Under the pieces are notes generated by a model, which was not told where the DNA came from, made no database searches, and saw nothing but the letters and a program-made list of their open reading frames with translations. This document shows positions 8,296-16,047 of a stretch of 64,000 bases of DNA, piece by piece. Position 1 is the first letter of the stretch; every line of letters begins with the position of its first letter. Both the position numbers and the translations under genes were made by a program. The DNA is from JAQWQB01 sp047636995 (GTDB lineage Bacteria > Bacteroidota > Bacteroidia > Flavobacteriales_D > Sanyastnellaceae): NCBI GenBank assembly GCA_047636995.1, contig JBLIGQ010000009.1, positions 22,390 through 86,389 on the forward strand, given 5' to 3'.

Positions 8296-10074
8296 ATGAG
8301 AGAGCCATCTAGATTATTTGATTTCCCCTACTACCAGCTTGAAAAAAACCCGAAGGCAGAAATGATGTCTTCCAAACTGTTAGGTGAATGGACAACAATC
8401 AGTACACAGGAGTTTGTAGATAAGATGAACCTCATGTCTAAAGGCCTTCTAAAATTAGGAATTCAACCCGGAGATAAAATAGTACTCATTTCTCATAACA
8501 ACAGGCTGGAATGGAACATTTGTGATGCAGGGATTCTTCAAATTGGCGCCATCGATGTTCCTGTTTATCCTACCATGACCGAAAATGATTATGATTACAT
8601 TTTCAATCATGCCGAAGCAAAAGTGTGCATTGTTTCAAATGAAGAGCTGTACAAGAAAGTTCAAAATGTAAAAGGCCAAATTCCTTCTTTGCAACATGTC
8701 TTCACTTTTGAGCCTGTTAGTGGAGCTCGAAATTGGCAAGAATTGCTTGATCTTGGAAAAGAAGGTGATGATGCTGAAGTAAAAGCACTTTCTGAAAAGG
8801 TCAAAGAAGATGACTTAGCCACACTCATCTATACTTCTGGTACAACTGGTCTTCCTAAAGGTGTGATGCTATCGCATAAAAACATTGCTAGCAACGCAAT
8901 TAGCGCTACCACAAGATTGCCGATGAAAGGCGGTACAGATTTAAGGGTTTTGAGCTTCCTTCCTATCTGTCACATTTATGAGCGCATGCTCCACTACATG
9001 TACATCTATAAAGGTGCTACCATCTATTGCGCTGAAAGTTTAGAAACCATTAAGGAGGACTTAAATTATTCGAATCCACATAAATTCAGTGCCGTGCCTA
9101 GGCTCCTTGAAAAATTCTATGATGGAATTGTGACTAAAGGACAAGAAGCAGGAGGAATAAAAACCGCACTTTTCAGCTGGGCGGTTGGACTTGCCTTGAA
9201 ATGGGAGCCCGAAGAGCAAAATGGAGCTTTCTATGAGTTCAAATTAAAGATTGCCAGAAAACTAGTCTTCTCCAAGGTGAAGGCAGCCTTAGGAATGACT
9301 AACATTCTAGCAGTATCTTCTGGGAGCGCAGCGCTTCAACCAAGACTTGCTAGGTTCTTCAATGGTGCAGGAATTTCAGTTCTAGAAGGATACGGATTGA
9401 CAGAAACATCTCCCGTAATATCTGTGAATACAACCAACTCTAGAGGCATGATCCAGATTGGTACGGTAGGGAAACCTTTGGACGAGGTAGAAGTTAAGAT
9501 TGCTGAAGACGGTGAGATCTTATGTAAAGGGCCCAACGTGATGATGGGGTACTACAAAGACGAAGAGAAAACCAAAGAAGTGCTGAAAGATGGATGGTTT
9601 CACACAGGGGACATTGGTGTTATTGAAGATAATGGCTTCTTGAAAATCACAGATCGAAAGAAAGAGATGTTTAAAACATCAGGCGGTAAATACGTTGCCC
9701 CTCAATTGGTGGAAAACGCATTAAAAGAATCTGTTTTCGTTGACACATGTATCGTTATTGGGGAAGGACGAAAGCACCCAAGTGCGCTTATTGTAGTTTC
9801 TTTACCAGCAGCAGTTGAGTGGTGCAGAAGACACAACATAACTGTCACGAATCAAGAGGAAGTGATTAACATTCCAGAATTTACTCAACGGGTTGAAAAA
9901 GACATTGAAAAATCCATGGAACGTTTCGGGCCGTGGGAAAGGGTAAAACGTTGTCAGTTCCTAGCAACCCCATTCACGGTTGAAGGAGGTGAACTGACGC
10001 CAAAACTTTCGCTAAAACGTAAGCCTATCTTAGCAAAATACGCACAGATTATCGAACGTATCTATGCTGACTAG
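8296..10074 (+). CDS. Long-chain acyl-CoA synthetase (AMP-binding enzyme)
   Basis: Activates fatty acids to acyl-CoA via an acyl-adenylate. The P-loop YTSGTTGLPKG is at about residues 177-187, GYGLTE at about 365-370, and the hinge/ATP-binding segment GWFHTGDIG with DRKKEMFKTSGGKYV at about 435-465. The C-terminal lid includes the catalytic Lys region (ELTPKLSLKRKPI). At 592 residues it matches the ACSBG/FadD15-like family common in Bacteroidota. The protein looks soluble and membrane-associated at most. The PAP2 phosphatase gene follows after two bases, so the two are probably cotranscribed. Substrate chain length cannot be read from the sequence. Confidence 0.93.
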   Translation: MREPSRLFDFPYYQLEKNPKAEMMSSKLLGEWTTISTQEFVDKMNLMSKGLLKLGIQPGDKIVLISHNNRLEWNICDAGILQIGAIDVPVYPTMTENDYDYIFNHAEAKVCIVSNEELYKKVQNVKGQIPSLQHVFTFEPVSGARNWQELLDLGKEGDDAEVKALSEKVKEDDLATLIYTSGTTGLPKGVMLSHKNIASNAISATTRLPMKGGTDLRVLSFLPICHIYERMLHYMYIYKGATIYCAESLETIKEDLNYSNPHKFSAVPRLLEKFYDGIVTKGQEAGGIKTALFSWAVGLALKWEPEEQNGAFYEFKLKIARKLVFSKVKAALGMTNILAVSSGSAALQPRLARFFNGAGISVLEGYGLTETSPVISVNTTNSRGMIQIGTVGKPLDEVEVKIAEDGEILCKGPNVMMGYYKDEEKTKEVLKDGWFHTGDIGVIEDNGFLKITDRKKEMFKTSGGKYVAPQLVENALKESVFVDTCIVIGEGRKHPSALIVVSLPAAVEWCRRHNITVTNQEEVINIPEFTQRVEKDIEKSMERFGPWERVKRCQFLATPFTVEGGELTPKLSLKRKPILAKYAQIIERIYAD

Positions 10075-10076
10075 CT

Positions 10077-10667
10077 ATGTTTGAAACACTAAAAGGTTGG
10101 GACCAAGAGCTCTTCCTATTTCTGAATGGACTTCGCCTAGACTCTTTAGATCGAGTGATGTGGCTGATTTCACAAACCTATTTTTGGTTACCCCTCTTTG
10201 TTTTCTTCGTCGTTTTATTGAAACGAAAATTCAAAACAAATAAAGGAGCAATCATTGGTGTTACAGTCATTCTTTTAGCTGTGGGAATGGCAGACTTTGT
10301 TGCTACATGGGGGTTTAAACATCAAATCAAGCGCTACAGACCCACGCATCATACTGATCTGGGTCCAAAAGTGCAAACAGTTACAGACTTATCTGGAAAG
10401 GAATACAGAGGAGGAAAGTACAGTTTTATTTCAGGCCATAGCACTACCTTTTTTGCCATTGCAACCACCCTCTTTCTGCTTTTAGACAAAGCGCGAAAAC
10501 TAAGATGGATCTTCTTCTGGGCCGGGCTGGTAGCGTACAGTAGAATCTACTTGGGAGTCCACTACCCTTCTGACATCTTTGTTGGTGCCGTTATAGGGAT
10601 TCTCATTGGAAACATTGTAATAAGGCTGCACAGGTACATTATTCCTCAACCAAATGCACATGGTTAA
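10077..10667 (+). CDS. PAP2-family membrane phosphatase
   Basis: Integral membrane phosphatase acting on lipid phosphates such as undecaprenyl pyrophosphate or phosphatidic acid. All three PAP2 motifs are visible: KHQIKRYRP (about residues 83-91), SGHS (about 120-123) and SRIYLGVHYPSD (about 158-169). Five to six hydrophobic helices flank them. The active site should face the periplasm. It is two bases downstream of the acyl-CoA synthetase gene and overlaps crcB, so it sits inside an operon. Recycling of undecaprenyl pyrophosphate (a BacA-independent UppP) or lipid A/phospholipid dephosphorylation are equally possible. Confidence 0.92.
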   Translation: MFETLKGWDQELFLFLNGLRLDSLDRVMWLISQTYFWLPLFVFFVVLLKRKFKTNKGAIIGVTVILLAVGMADFVATWGFKHQIKRYRPTHHTDLGPKVQTVTDLSGKEYRGGKYSFISGHSTTFFAIATTLFLLLDKARKLRWIFFWAGLVAYSRIYLGVHYPSDIFVGAVIGILIGNIVIRLHRYIIPQPNAHG

Positions 10668-11022
10668 ACTAGTAGCAATATTTATTGGAGGAGGCCTCGG
10701 TTCAATTCTTCGCTATGGCTTCGGTCATTGGTTAGCGAAGGCAACTGAACATTTCCCCCTTGGAACGCTCTTAGCGAATGTGTTGGCCACATCGGTCATG
10801 GCCTTTGGCATTGTGCTCATCTCACAAAAGGCTGATATCCCGACTTGGGTAAGTGCCTTTCTATTAACAGGATTTTGCGGCGGCTTCAGCACCTTCTCAA
10901 CCTTTTCGCTTGACACGGTGAAGTTGGTTGAAAACGGCCACACCATGATGGGTATTCTCAACGTACTTGTGAGCGTTGGCATTTGTCTACTTGTAGCATT
11001 CCTTATCATCAAGAAATTGTGA
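10654..11022 (+). CDS. crcB: Fluoride-specific ion channel CrcB (Fluc)
   Basis: Small four-helix fluoride exporter working as an antiparallel dual-topology dimer. Diagnostic motifs are GGGLGSILRYGFG near the N-terminus, GTLLANVLA, and GFCGGFSTFSTFS with the phenylalanine-box residues (about 75-87). Its 122 residues match the single-gene homodimeric form; no second crcB is adjacent. The ATG used overlaps the end of the PAP2 gene by 14 bases; a second in-frame ATG two codons later (10660) is equally possible. No fluoride riboswitch was seen, and the overlap leaves no room for one directly upstream. Confidence 0.93.
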   Translation: MHMVKLVAIFIGGGLGSILRYGFGHWLAKATEHFPLGTLLANVLATSVMAFGIVLISQKADIPTWVSAFLLTGFCGGFSTFSTFSLDTVKLVENGHTMMGILNVLVSVGICLLVAFLIIKKL

Positions 11023-11050
11023 AATCCACTCTCGGTTTCAATTGAGCTAT

Positions 11051-11058
11051 TACCTTTG
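11051..11058 (+). promoter_or_regulatory. -7 promoter element of the PafA-like phosphatase gene
   Basis: TACCTTTG, a full match to TAnnTTTG, 15 bases before the ATG pair at 11074/11077. It gives the phosphatase-M61 peptidase pair its own promoter, separate from the crcB operon. Confidence 0.55.
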
Positions 11059-11073
11059 TAAAAATCCACTTTC

Positions 11074-12774
11074 ATGATGCGCACCCTAATTTTAGCCATT
11101 GCAGTGATTCTTATCAGCTGCAAACCCCAAGTAGTCATAGAAACCCCTGCTCTGCCAATCACGCGCGGAAAGGTGGTAAGAATAAACGCTCCTTTCGACC
11201 TTAAAAAGGATCAGCCAAAACTGGTTATAGGAATTACCATTGACCAAATGCGCATGGATTTCCTCTACCGCTATTGGGATGATTTTGAAAAAGGGGGCTT
11301 CAAACGGCTGGTGGCTGAAGGATTTTTATGTGCAAATCATCATTACGATTATTCACCAACATATACAGGTCCCGGACACGCATCAATCTACACCGGCACC
11401 ACTCCAGCGCTTCATGGAATAATTTCCAATGACTGGTATGACAAGCGTCACGGAGAAATGGTCTATTGTGTTAAAGACACTCTATACAAAGGAGTAGGAA
11501 CTGATTCAAAAGGCGGCAAAATGTCTCCTCACAGATTGTTAGCCTCCACCATTTCAGATGAGCTCATGCTTAGCAACAACTTTGCTAGTAAAGTCATTGG
11601 GATTTCAATGAAAGACAGAGGGGCCATTCTTCCTGCAGGACATAAGCCAACAGCAGCCTATTGGTACATGGGAGGAGACGAAGGAAACTGGGCTACCAGC
11701 TCCTACTATATGGAAAATCTTCCTCAATGGGTTCAGGGGTTTAATGCTAAAGGGCTCTCAGAAAAGTATGTCTCTCAAGGGTGGAACTTATTAAAAGACG
11801 CCTCTGCATACAATGAAAGCACAGTGGATAACAATCCGTACGAAGGGCCTTTCAAGGGGCAATTTCGCGCAGCATTCCCTTATGATTTTTCAGACATTAC
11901 CGAAAACAGATACGACCTCATAAAAGCAACGCCTCATGGGTCAACACTTTCTGTTGACTTCGCTATAGAAGCAATCAAAGCGGAACAAATGGGCGCAGAT
12001 GCCACAACTGACTTGCTGGCCTTGAGCTTTTCAAGTACTGATTATGTTGGACATCAATTTGGCCCCGCCGCCATAGAAACCCAAGATTGTTACTTGCGAC
12101 TTGATGCAGATATTGAGCGTCTACTTAATTTCTTAGATGATGAAATTGGTGAAGGAGAATACATGATCTTTTTGACCGCTGATCATGGTGCCGCTCAAAA
12201 CCCGGGGTACATGAAGAAGCTAGGAATTGAAGGAGGATACTGGAAACCACAAGTAATGCTTGATGAAGTTGACGCCATGCTAAAGGAAAACTATGGAATT
12301 GGTGAATGGGTTTTAAATTACACCAATGATCAGTTCTTTTTAAATACGGCATTGATGGAGGACCGCAAGGTTGACTTAAACTCGGCATGCGAAAAAATTG
12401 CTGCTGTTTGCATGAAGCATGAAGAGGTTTACACAGCGCTTCCTACCTCCGTCTTCAGAACTCAAGATTTTGAAGAATTGCCGCTTAATACCATTCAACG
12501 TGGCATTCACCCTCAACGTTCCGGACATGTAGTGCTAGTCACATCTGTTGGTTGGATCCCAAATGGTTATACGGGAACGACCCATGGTTCACCTTATAGT
12601 TATGACACGCATGTTCCTTTAATATTCTTCGGAGCAGGCATTGAGCATGGACAAACAGCCAGAAGAACAGTAGTTAGAGACATTGCTCCAACTGTATCTA
12701 TGCTCATGAAGATTACCCAACCAAATGCCACTACAGGTGATCCTGTCTTTGAATTATTCAAAACCACATACTAA
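11074..12774 (+). CDS. PafA-like alkaline phosphatase lipoprotein
   Basis: Zinc-dependent phosphomonoesterase of the alkaline phosphatase superfamily. The N-terminus MMRTLILAIAVILISCKP is a lipoprotein signal with lipobox LISC, so the enzyme is expected to be membrane-anchored in the periplasm or at the surface. Metal-binding segments are IGITIDQMRMDFL, FSSTDYVGH, TADHGA and THGSPYSYDTHVP. The nucleophile should be a threonine in SPTYTGPGHASIYTG (residues 96 or 98), as in Elizabethkingia PafA, rather than serine. The 566-residue length agrees with PafA. Phosphate scavenging is the likely role. The downstream M61 peptidase ATG overlaps its stop by one base (TAATG), indicating coupled translation. 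Confidence 0.93.
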   Translation: MMRTLILAIAVILISCKPQVVIETPALPITRGKVVRINAPFDLKKDQPKLVIGITIDQMRMDFLYRYWDDFEKGGFKRLVAEGFLCANHHYDYSPTYTGPGHASIYTGTTPALHGIISNDWYDKRHGEMVYCVKDTLYKGVGTDSKGGKMSPHRLLASTISDELMLSNNFASKVIGISMKDRGAILPAGHKPTAAYWYMGGDEGNWATSSYYMENLPQWVQGFNAKGLSEKYVSQGWNLLKDASAYNESTVDNNPYEGPFKGQFRAAFPYDFSDITENRYDLIKATPHGSTLSVDFAIEAIKAEQMGADATTDLLALSFSSTDYVGHQFGPAAIETQDCYLRLDADIERLLNFLDDEIGEGEYMIFLTADHGAAQNPGYMKKLGIEGGYWKPQVMLDEVDAMLKENYGIGEWVLNYTNDQFFLNTALMEDRKVDLNSACEKIAAVCMKHEEVYTALPTSVFRTQDFEELPLNTIQRGIHPQRSGHVVLVTSVGWIPNGYTGTTHGSPYSYDTHVPLIFFGAGIEHGQTARRTVVRDIAPTVSMLMKITQPNATTGDPVFELFKTTY

Positions 12775-14486
12775 TGGTTCCTGTTCGTTATACCCTTTCT
12801 TATCAGCAACCTAGTCGTAAATACATTGATTTCGAAGCTACTTTCCCCGTTTCTTCAGAGGTCATGGAATTCTGCCTCCCAGCCTGGAGACCAGGCCGCT
12901 ATGAACTAGGGAATTTCGCCAAGAACATTCAGAAATGGGCTGCTTTTGACACCAATGGAAATGCACTTCCTTTCGAAAAGACCAACAAAGACACGTGGAA
13001 AGTTTCTGACATCAAAACGCATACGGTTGTCATCTGCTACAATTACTACGCTGCAGAACTCAACGCGGGTTCTACTTGGATAGACGAAGAGCAGATGTAT
13101 GTGAATCCCGTCAACTGTTTCCTCTACCTCAAAGAGCAGCCAGACTTGGGTTATGAAATTTATTTAGATGTGCCGAAGGAATATCAAATAGCTTGTGGCC
13201 TTCCTCTAAAAGACGCTTACACCATAGTGGCAAAAGATGTTCAGCAAGTAATGGACAGTCCGTTTATTGCCAGCGCTACCTTGTGGCACCGCACTTACGA
13301 ATACGCGCAAGTGACCTATCATATTTGGATTCAAGGAAGGCATGATTTGGACGAAAAGCGGTTGCTTGATGAATTTAAAGCCTTTACCATTTCTCAGGTC
13401 AGCAGGTTTGGAAGCATCCCTTGCACAGACTACCACTTCATTTTCCAATTCCCTGATCAAGCAGCAAGGCATGGAGTTGAACATGACAACTCCACAGTTA
13501 TTGCAATTGGTCCGGCTGAGCGACTTCAGACCCAAGCTGGTTATGAGGAACTCCTTGGGATCTCTTGCCATGAGCTCTACCACACTTGGAACATCAAGAG
13601 CATTCGTCCGAAAGAGATGATGCCTTATGATTTCTCGAAAGAAAATTACAGTCGGCTGGGCTATGTGGCTGAAGGCGTTACCACCTATTACGGAGATCTT
13701 TACCTAAAGCGTTCAGGTGTTTTTTCAACCGAACAATATTTAGCTACGCTCGAAGATCAGCTGAAGAGACACTTGCACAATGCCGGTAGATTTAACCTCA
13801 GTGTTGCAGACAGCAGTTTCGACACATGGCTTGATGGTTACACCTTAGGCATCCCTCATAGAAAGGTTTCTATCTATACCGAAGGCTGTTTGTGCGCCTT
13901 TTTGACTGATGTAGAAATTATGCATTTGACAAGTGGTAGAAAATCACTTGATGATGCAATGGTGCTGATGAACGATCAATTCGGTAAAAAAGGAATTGGA
14001 TACACCGAAGCAGACTACAGAGCTTGTGTGGCTGAAACTGCTGGAAAAGATTTGAAATGGATTTTCGAAGACTTGATTTACGGCACGGCAGATTACCAAC
14101 CGCACCTTGAGCGAGCCTTAAAGCTATTAGGATTCGAACTGCAATTCACAAATACAAAAGGATTTACGCAACAAACGGGGGCTTCAGTGCTAGCCAAAGG
14201 AACAGAATTCAAGCTTCATACAATCTGGCCAGACTCGCCTGCAGAAATGGCTGGCCTGTCAATGGGTGATGAGTTGGTAGCATTCAATGGTATTCAAGCT
14301 GATCAATTCCTGAATACGACTGTTGACATGGAGAAGGGCGAAATAATGAATGTGACGGTTCTTCGAAATCGAAACCTGCTTGAAAAAGAGGTCGTTGTTT
14401 CTGGAGAGGCATTTTACCTTCAGCCTAAACTGGTGAAAGGAAACAGCACGGATTTGCGTGAAATTTGGTGGAGGAATAAGCGGTAA
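12774..14486 (+). CDS. M61 family peptidase with PDZ domain
   Basis: Glycyl-aminopeptidase-like metallopeptidase. An N-terminal beta-domain (residues 1-170) precedes the catalytic region with zinc motif HELYH at about residue 266 in SCHELYHTWNIKSIRP. VAEGVTTYYGDLY about 35 residues later supplies the third ligand (Glu). A PDZ domain (about 470-545, with WPDSPAEMAGLSMGDELVAFNG) is C-terminal, the usual M61 order. No signal peptide is visible, so it appears cytoplasmic. It is translationally coupled to the PafA-like phosphatase through TAATG. Substrate unknown; acidic N-terminal residues are preferred by characterised relatives. Confidence 0.92.
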   Translation: MVPVRYTLSYQQPSRKYIDFEATFPVSSEVMEFCLPAWRPGRYELGNFAKNIQKWAAFDTNGNALPFEKTNKDTWKVSDIKTHTVVICYNYYAAELNAGSTWIDEEQMYVNPVNCFLYLKEQPDLGYEIYLDVPKEYQIACGLPLKDAYTIVAKDVQQVMDSPFIASATLWHRTYEYAQVTYHIWIQGRHDLDEKRLLDEFKAFTISQVSRFGSIPCTDYHFIFQFPDQAARHGVEHDNSTVIAIGPAERLQTQAGYEELLGISCHELYHTWNIKSIRPKEMMPYDFSKENYSRLGYVAEGVTTYYGDLYLKRSGVFSTEQYLATLEDQLKRHLHNAGRFNLSVADSSFDTWLDGYTLGIPHRKVSIYTEGCLCAFLTDVEIMHLTSGRKSLDDAMVLMNDQFGKKGIGYTEADYRACVAETAGKDLKWIFEDLIYGTADYQPHLERALKLLGFELQFTNTKGFTQQTGASVLAKGTEFKLHTIWPDSPAEMAGLSMGDELVAFNGIQADQFLNTTVDMEKGEIMNVTVLRNRNLLEKEVVVSGEAFYLQPKLVKGNSTDLREIWWRNKR

Positions 14487-14570
14487 ATTGGAATGTTTTT
14501 TATGCAAACATCGAATTAAGTGATGTGAATTTCTATTTTTAGCTTCCTAATGCCAAAACAATAAATCTTT

Positions 14571-14918
14571 ATGGAAAATCAAACACCTATGGAAGGACAA
14601 AGATCCTTACCAAACTCTGTAGCCTCTCTCGTACTCGGAATTGTTGCCATTTTAGGAACTTGTCTCTACGGAGTAGTAGGACTTATTTGTGGCATTATCG
14701 GTCTCGTCTTAGCAAATAAAGACAAGAAAATGTATGCTGAGACACCTGAAGAATACACTGAGAGTTCGTACAAACTTTCAAATGCAGGTAGAATATGTTC
14801 TATTATCGGTCTTATTCTAAGCGCAATTTACATAGTCACTATCCTAGTAATACTCATAATATTTGGTGCTACTGCAGCTTCCTTGCCATGGGAGGAAATG
14901 AGCAATGGTGGATATTAA
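14571..14918 (+). CDS. Small CCC-motif-type membrane protein
   Basis: A 115-residue inner-membrane protein with two hydrophobic segments (about residues 17-48, GIVAILGTCLYGVVGLICG and on, and 73-103). They are separated by a charged loop NKDKKMYAETPEEY. The layout resembles the CCC-motif/DUF4190 membrane proteins that in Flavobacteriia often sit next to a DUF2752 protein, as here. Function unknown. It is followed by an intrinsic terminator and then the DUF2752 gene. Confidence 0.75.
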   Translation: MENQTPMEGQRSLPNSVASLVLGIVAILGTCLYGVVGLICGIIGLVLANKDKKMYAETPEEYTESSYKLSNAGRICSIIGLILSAIYIVTILVILIIFGATAASLPWEEMSNGGY

Positions 14919-14934
14919 TATGCCAATTCATTAG

Positions 14935-14963
14935 AAAGGGGGCTTTGTGCCCCTTTTTTTTTT
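14935..14963 (+). terminator. Intrinsic terminator between the CCC-motif and DUF2752 genes
   Basis: The stem AAAGGGG/CCCCTTT (14935-14941 with 14950-14956) is followed by ten T. It ends only six bases before the ATG of the DUF2752 gene, so it may act as an attenuator for that gene rather than a plain end of transcript. Confidence 0.85.
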
Positions 14964-14968
14964 CGCCT

Positions 14969-15250
14969 ATGCTTAAATGCACTTTTAAATCTACTACAGG
15001 ATTAGATTGCCCCGGATGTGGCCTTCAACGTGCTTTCCTCGCATTGCTTGAGGGAGACCTCCTTGCATGTTTTCTTTATTGGCCAGGATTACTTCCTATA
15101 CTTATGGCAATAACACTGACTATTTTATCAGCAATCACAAAGCGTTCTGTATTCATGTCTGTAGCTCACAAGCTGTACATTCTTACAGGCGTCCTTGTGG
15201 TAGGGAACTGGATATTGAAATTGATTGGAGTAATTCCTTGTCCGGTATAG
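14969..15250 (+). CDS. DUF2752 family small membrane protein
   Basis: A 93-residue protein with the DUF2752 signature TGLDCPGCGLQRAF near the N-terminus and two or three transmembrane segments (about residues 24-48, 58-88). The cysteines of CPGCG and the C-terminal CPV are notable. The ATG at 14969 is chosen because the frame extending upstream (to 14795) would run through the preceding gene and the terminator and has no family similarity. Function unknown; it is commonly paired with the CCC-motif protein found just upstream. The stop lies one base from the stop of the convergent DUF4159 gene. Confidence 0.8.
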   Translation: MLKCTFKSTTGLDCPGCGLQRAFLALLEGDLLACFLYWPGLLPILMAITLTILSAITKRSVFMSVAHKLYILTGVLVVGNWILKLIGVIPCPV

Positions 15251-15251
15251 G

Positions 15252-15917
15252 TTACTTCTCTTCTTCGCCCATCAAAACGAACTGAATGATGTTCGCTCCC
15301 ATTTGAAGTGCTTTTTCGCGAAGCTCTTTAGGATCTTTGTGTACTTCGTAATCTTCCCACCCATCACCAAGGTCACATTCAAAATCATAGAACACAACCA
15401 ATCTGCCTTTGTAAAAGATTCCCAACCCTTGAGGCGGCGTATTATCATGCTCATGCACTTTAGGCAACCCTTGGGGGAAATCGAATGCTTGGTGGTAAAT
15501 GGGATGACTAAAAGGCAACTCAACTAAGTCGAATTCAGGAAACACTTTTTTCAATTCTTGACGAATGTACTGGTCCATCCCGTAATTATCAGAGATGTGC
15601 AAAAAGCCTCCAGCGATTAAATAATTCCGAATGTTTTCTGCATCCGAAGAAGAAAAAACTACGTTTCCATGTCCGGTCAAGTGAACGAAAGGATAGTTGA
15701 ACAAATCAGGTGAGCCAACTTCTACATAGGGAATTTCATTTTGAATAACCGTACCAAAGGTGCCATTGCAAAAGGCAGCAAGGTTCGGGACAGAAGTAGG
15801 ATTTCCGTACCAATCACCACCACCACTGTACTTCAAAACAGCCAGTTGCCATGAGCCATCTTGAGCGAAAGCTGAAACACTGATTGTTACTGCGAAAAAA
15901 AGAAGAAACCTTTTCAT
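15252..15917 (-). CDS. Secreted DUF4159 protein
   Basis: A 221-residue exported protein: signal peptide MKRFLLFFAVTISVSAFAQ, then a DUF4159 domain with the glutamine-amidotransferase-like fold. Recognisable segments are LKYSGGGDWYGNPTSVPNL, PFVHLTGHGNVVFS, GGFLHISDNYGMD and LPFSHPIYHQAFDFPQGLPKVH. DUF4159 proteins in Bacteroidota occur near gliding/BatA-type loci, but none is adjacent here. A TACCTTTG element ends five bases before the ATG, predicting a leaderless transcript. Molecular function unknown. Confidence 0.85.
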   Translation of the reverse strand: MKRFLLFFAVTISVSAFAQDGSWQLAVLKYSGGGDWYGNPTSVPNLAAFCNGTFGTVIQNEIPYVEVGSPDLFNYPFVHLTGHGNVVFSSSDAENIRNYLIAGGFLHISDNYGMDQYIRQELKKVFPEFDLVELPFSHPIYHQAFDFPQGLPKVHEHDNTPPQGLGIFYKGRLVVFYDFECDLGDGWEDYEVHKDPKELREKALQMGANIIQFVLMGEEEK

Positions 15918-15922
15918 GTCTT

Positions 15923-15930
15923 CAAAGGTA
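15923..15930 (-). promoter_or_regulatory. -7 promoter element of the DUF4159 gene
   Basis: The minus strand reads TACCTTTG, five bases before the ATG. A TTTTGG about 23 bases further upstream could be the -33 element. Confidence 0.65.
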
Positions 15931-16010
15931 AAAAGACTCCAAGAACCTGCGTGCCAAAAGAAGCAAAATATGCATTTATAATTGGTATAGTAATTACCAC
16001 CCTGAATTCA

Positions 16011-16018
16011 TATATTTG
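16011..16018 (+). promoter_or_regulatory. -7 promoter element of secDF
   Basis: TATATTTG matches TAnnTTTG, 29 bases before the secDF ATG. A TTGG about 25 bases upstream is a possible but over-spaced -33 element. Confidence 0.55.
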
Positions 16019-16047
16019 CGCCTCGCAAAAATTAAACCATTAATACC

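Noticed and set aside
10600..10660. Fluoride riboswitch before crcB
   Set aside because: crcB overlaps the PAP2 gene, leaving no leader, and no riboswitch-like fold was recognised.
14795..14968. Upstream extension of the DUF2752 frame
   Set aside because: It overlaps the CCC-motif gene in another frame and runs through a terminator.
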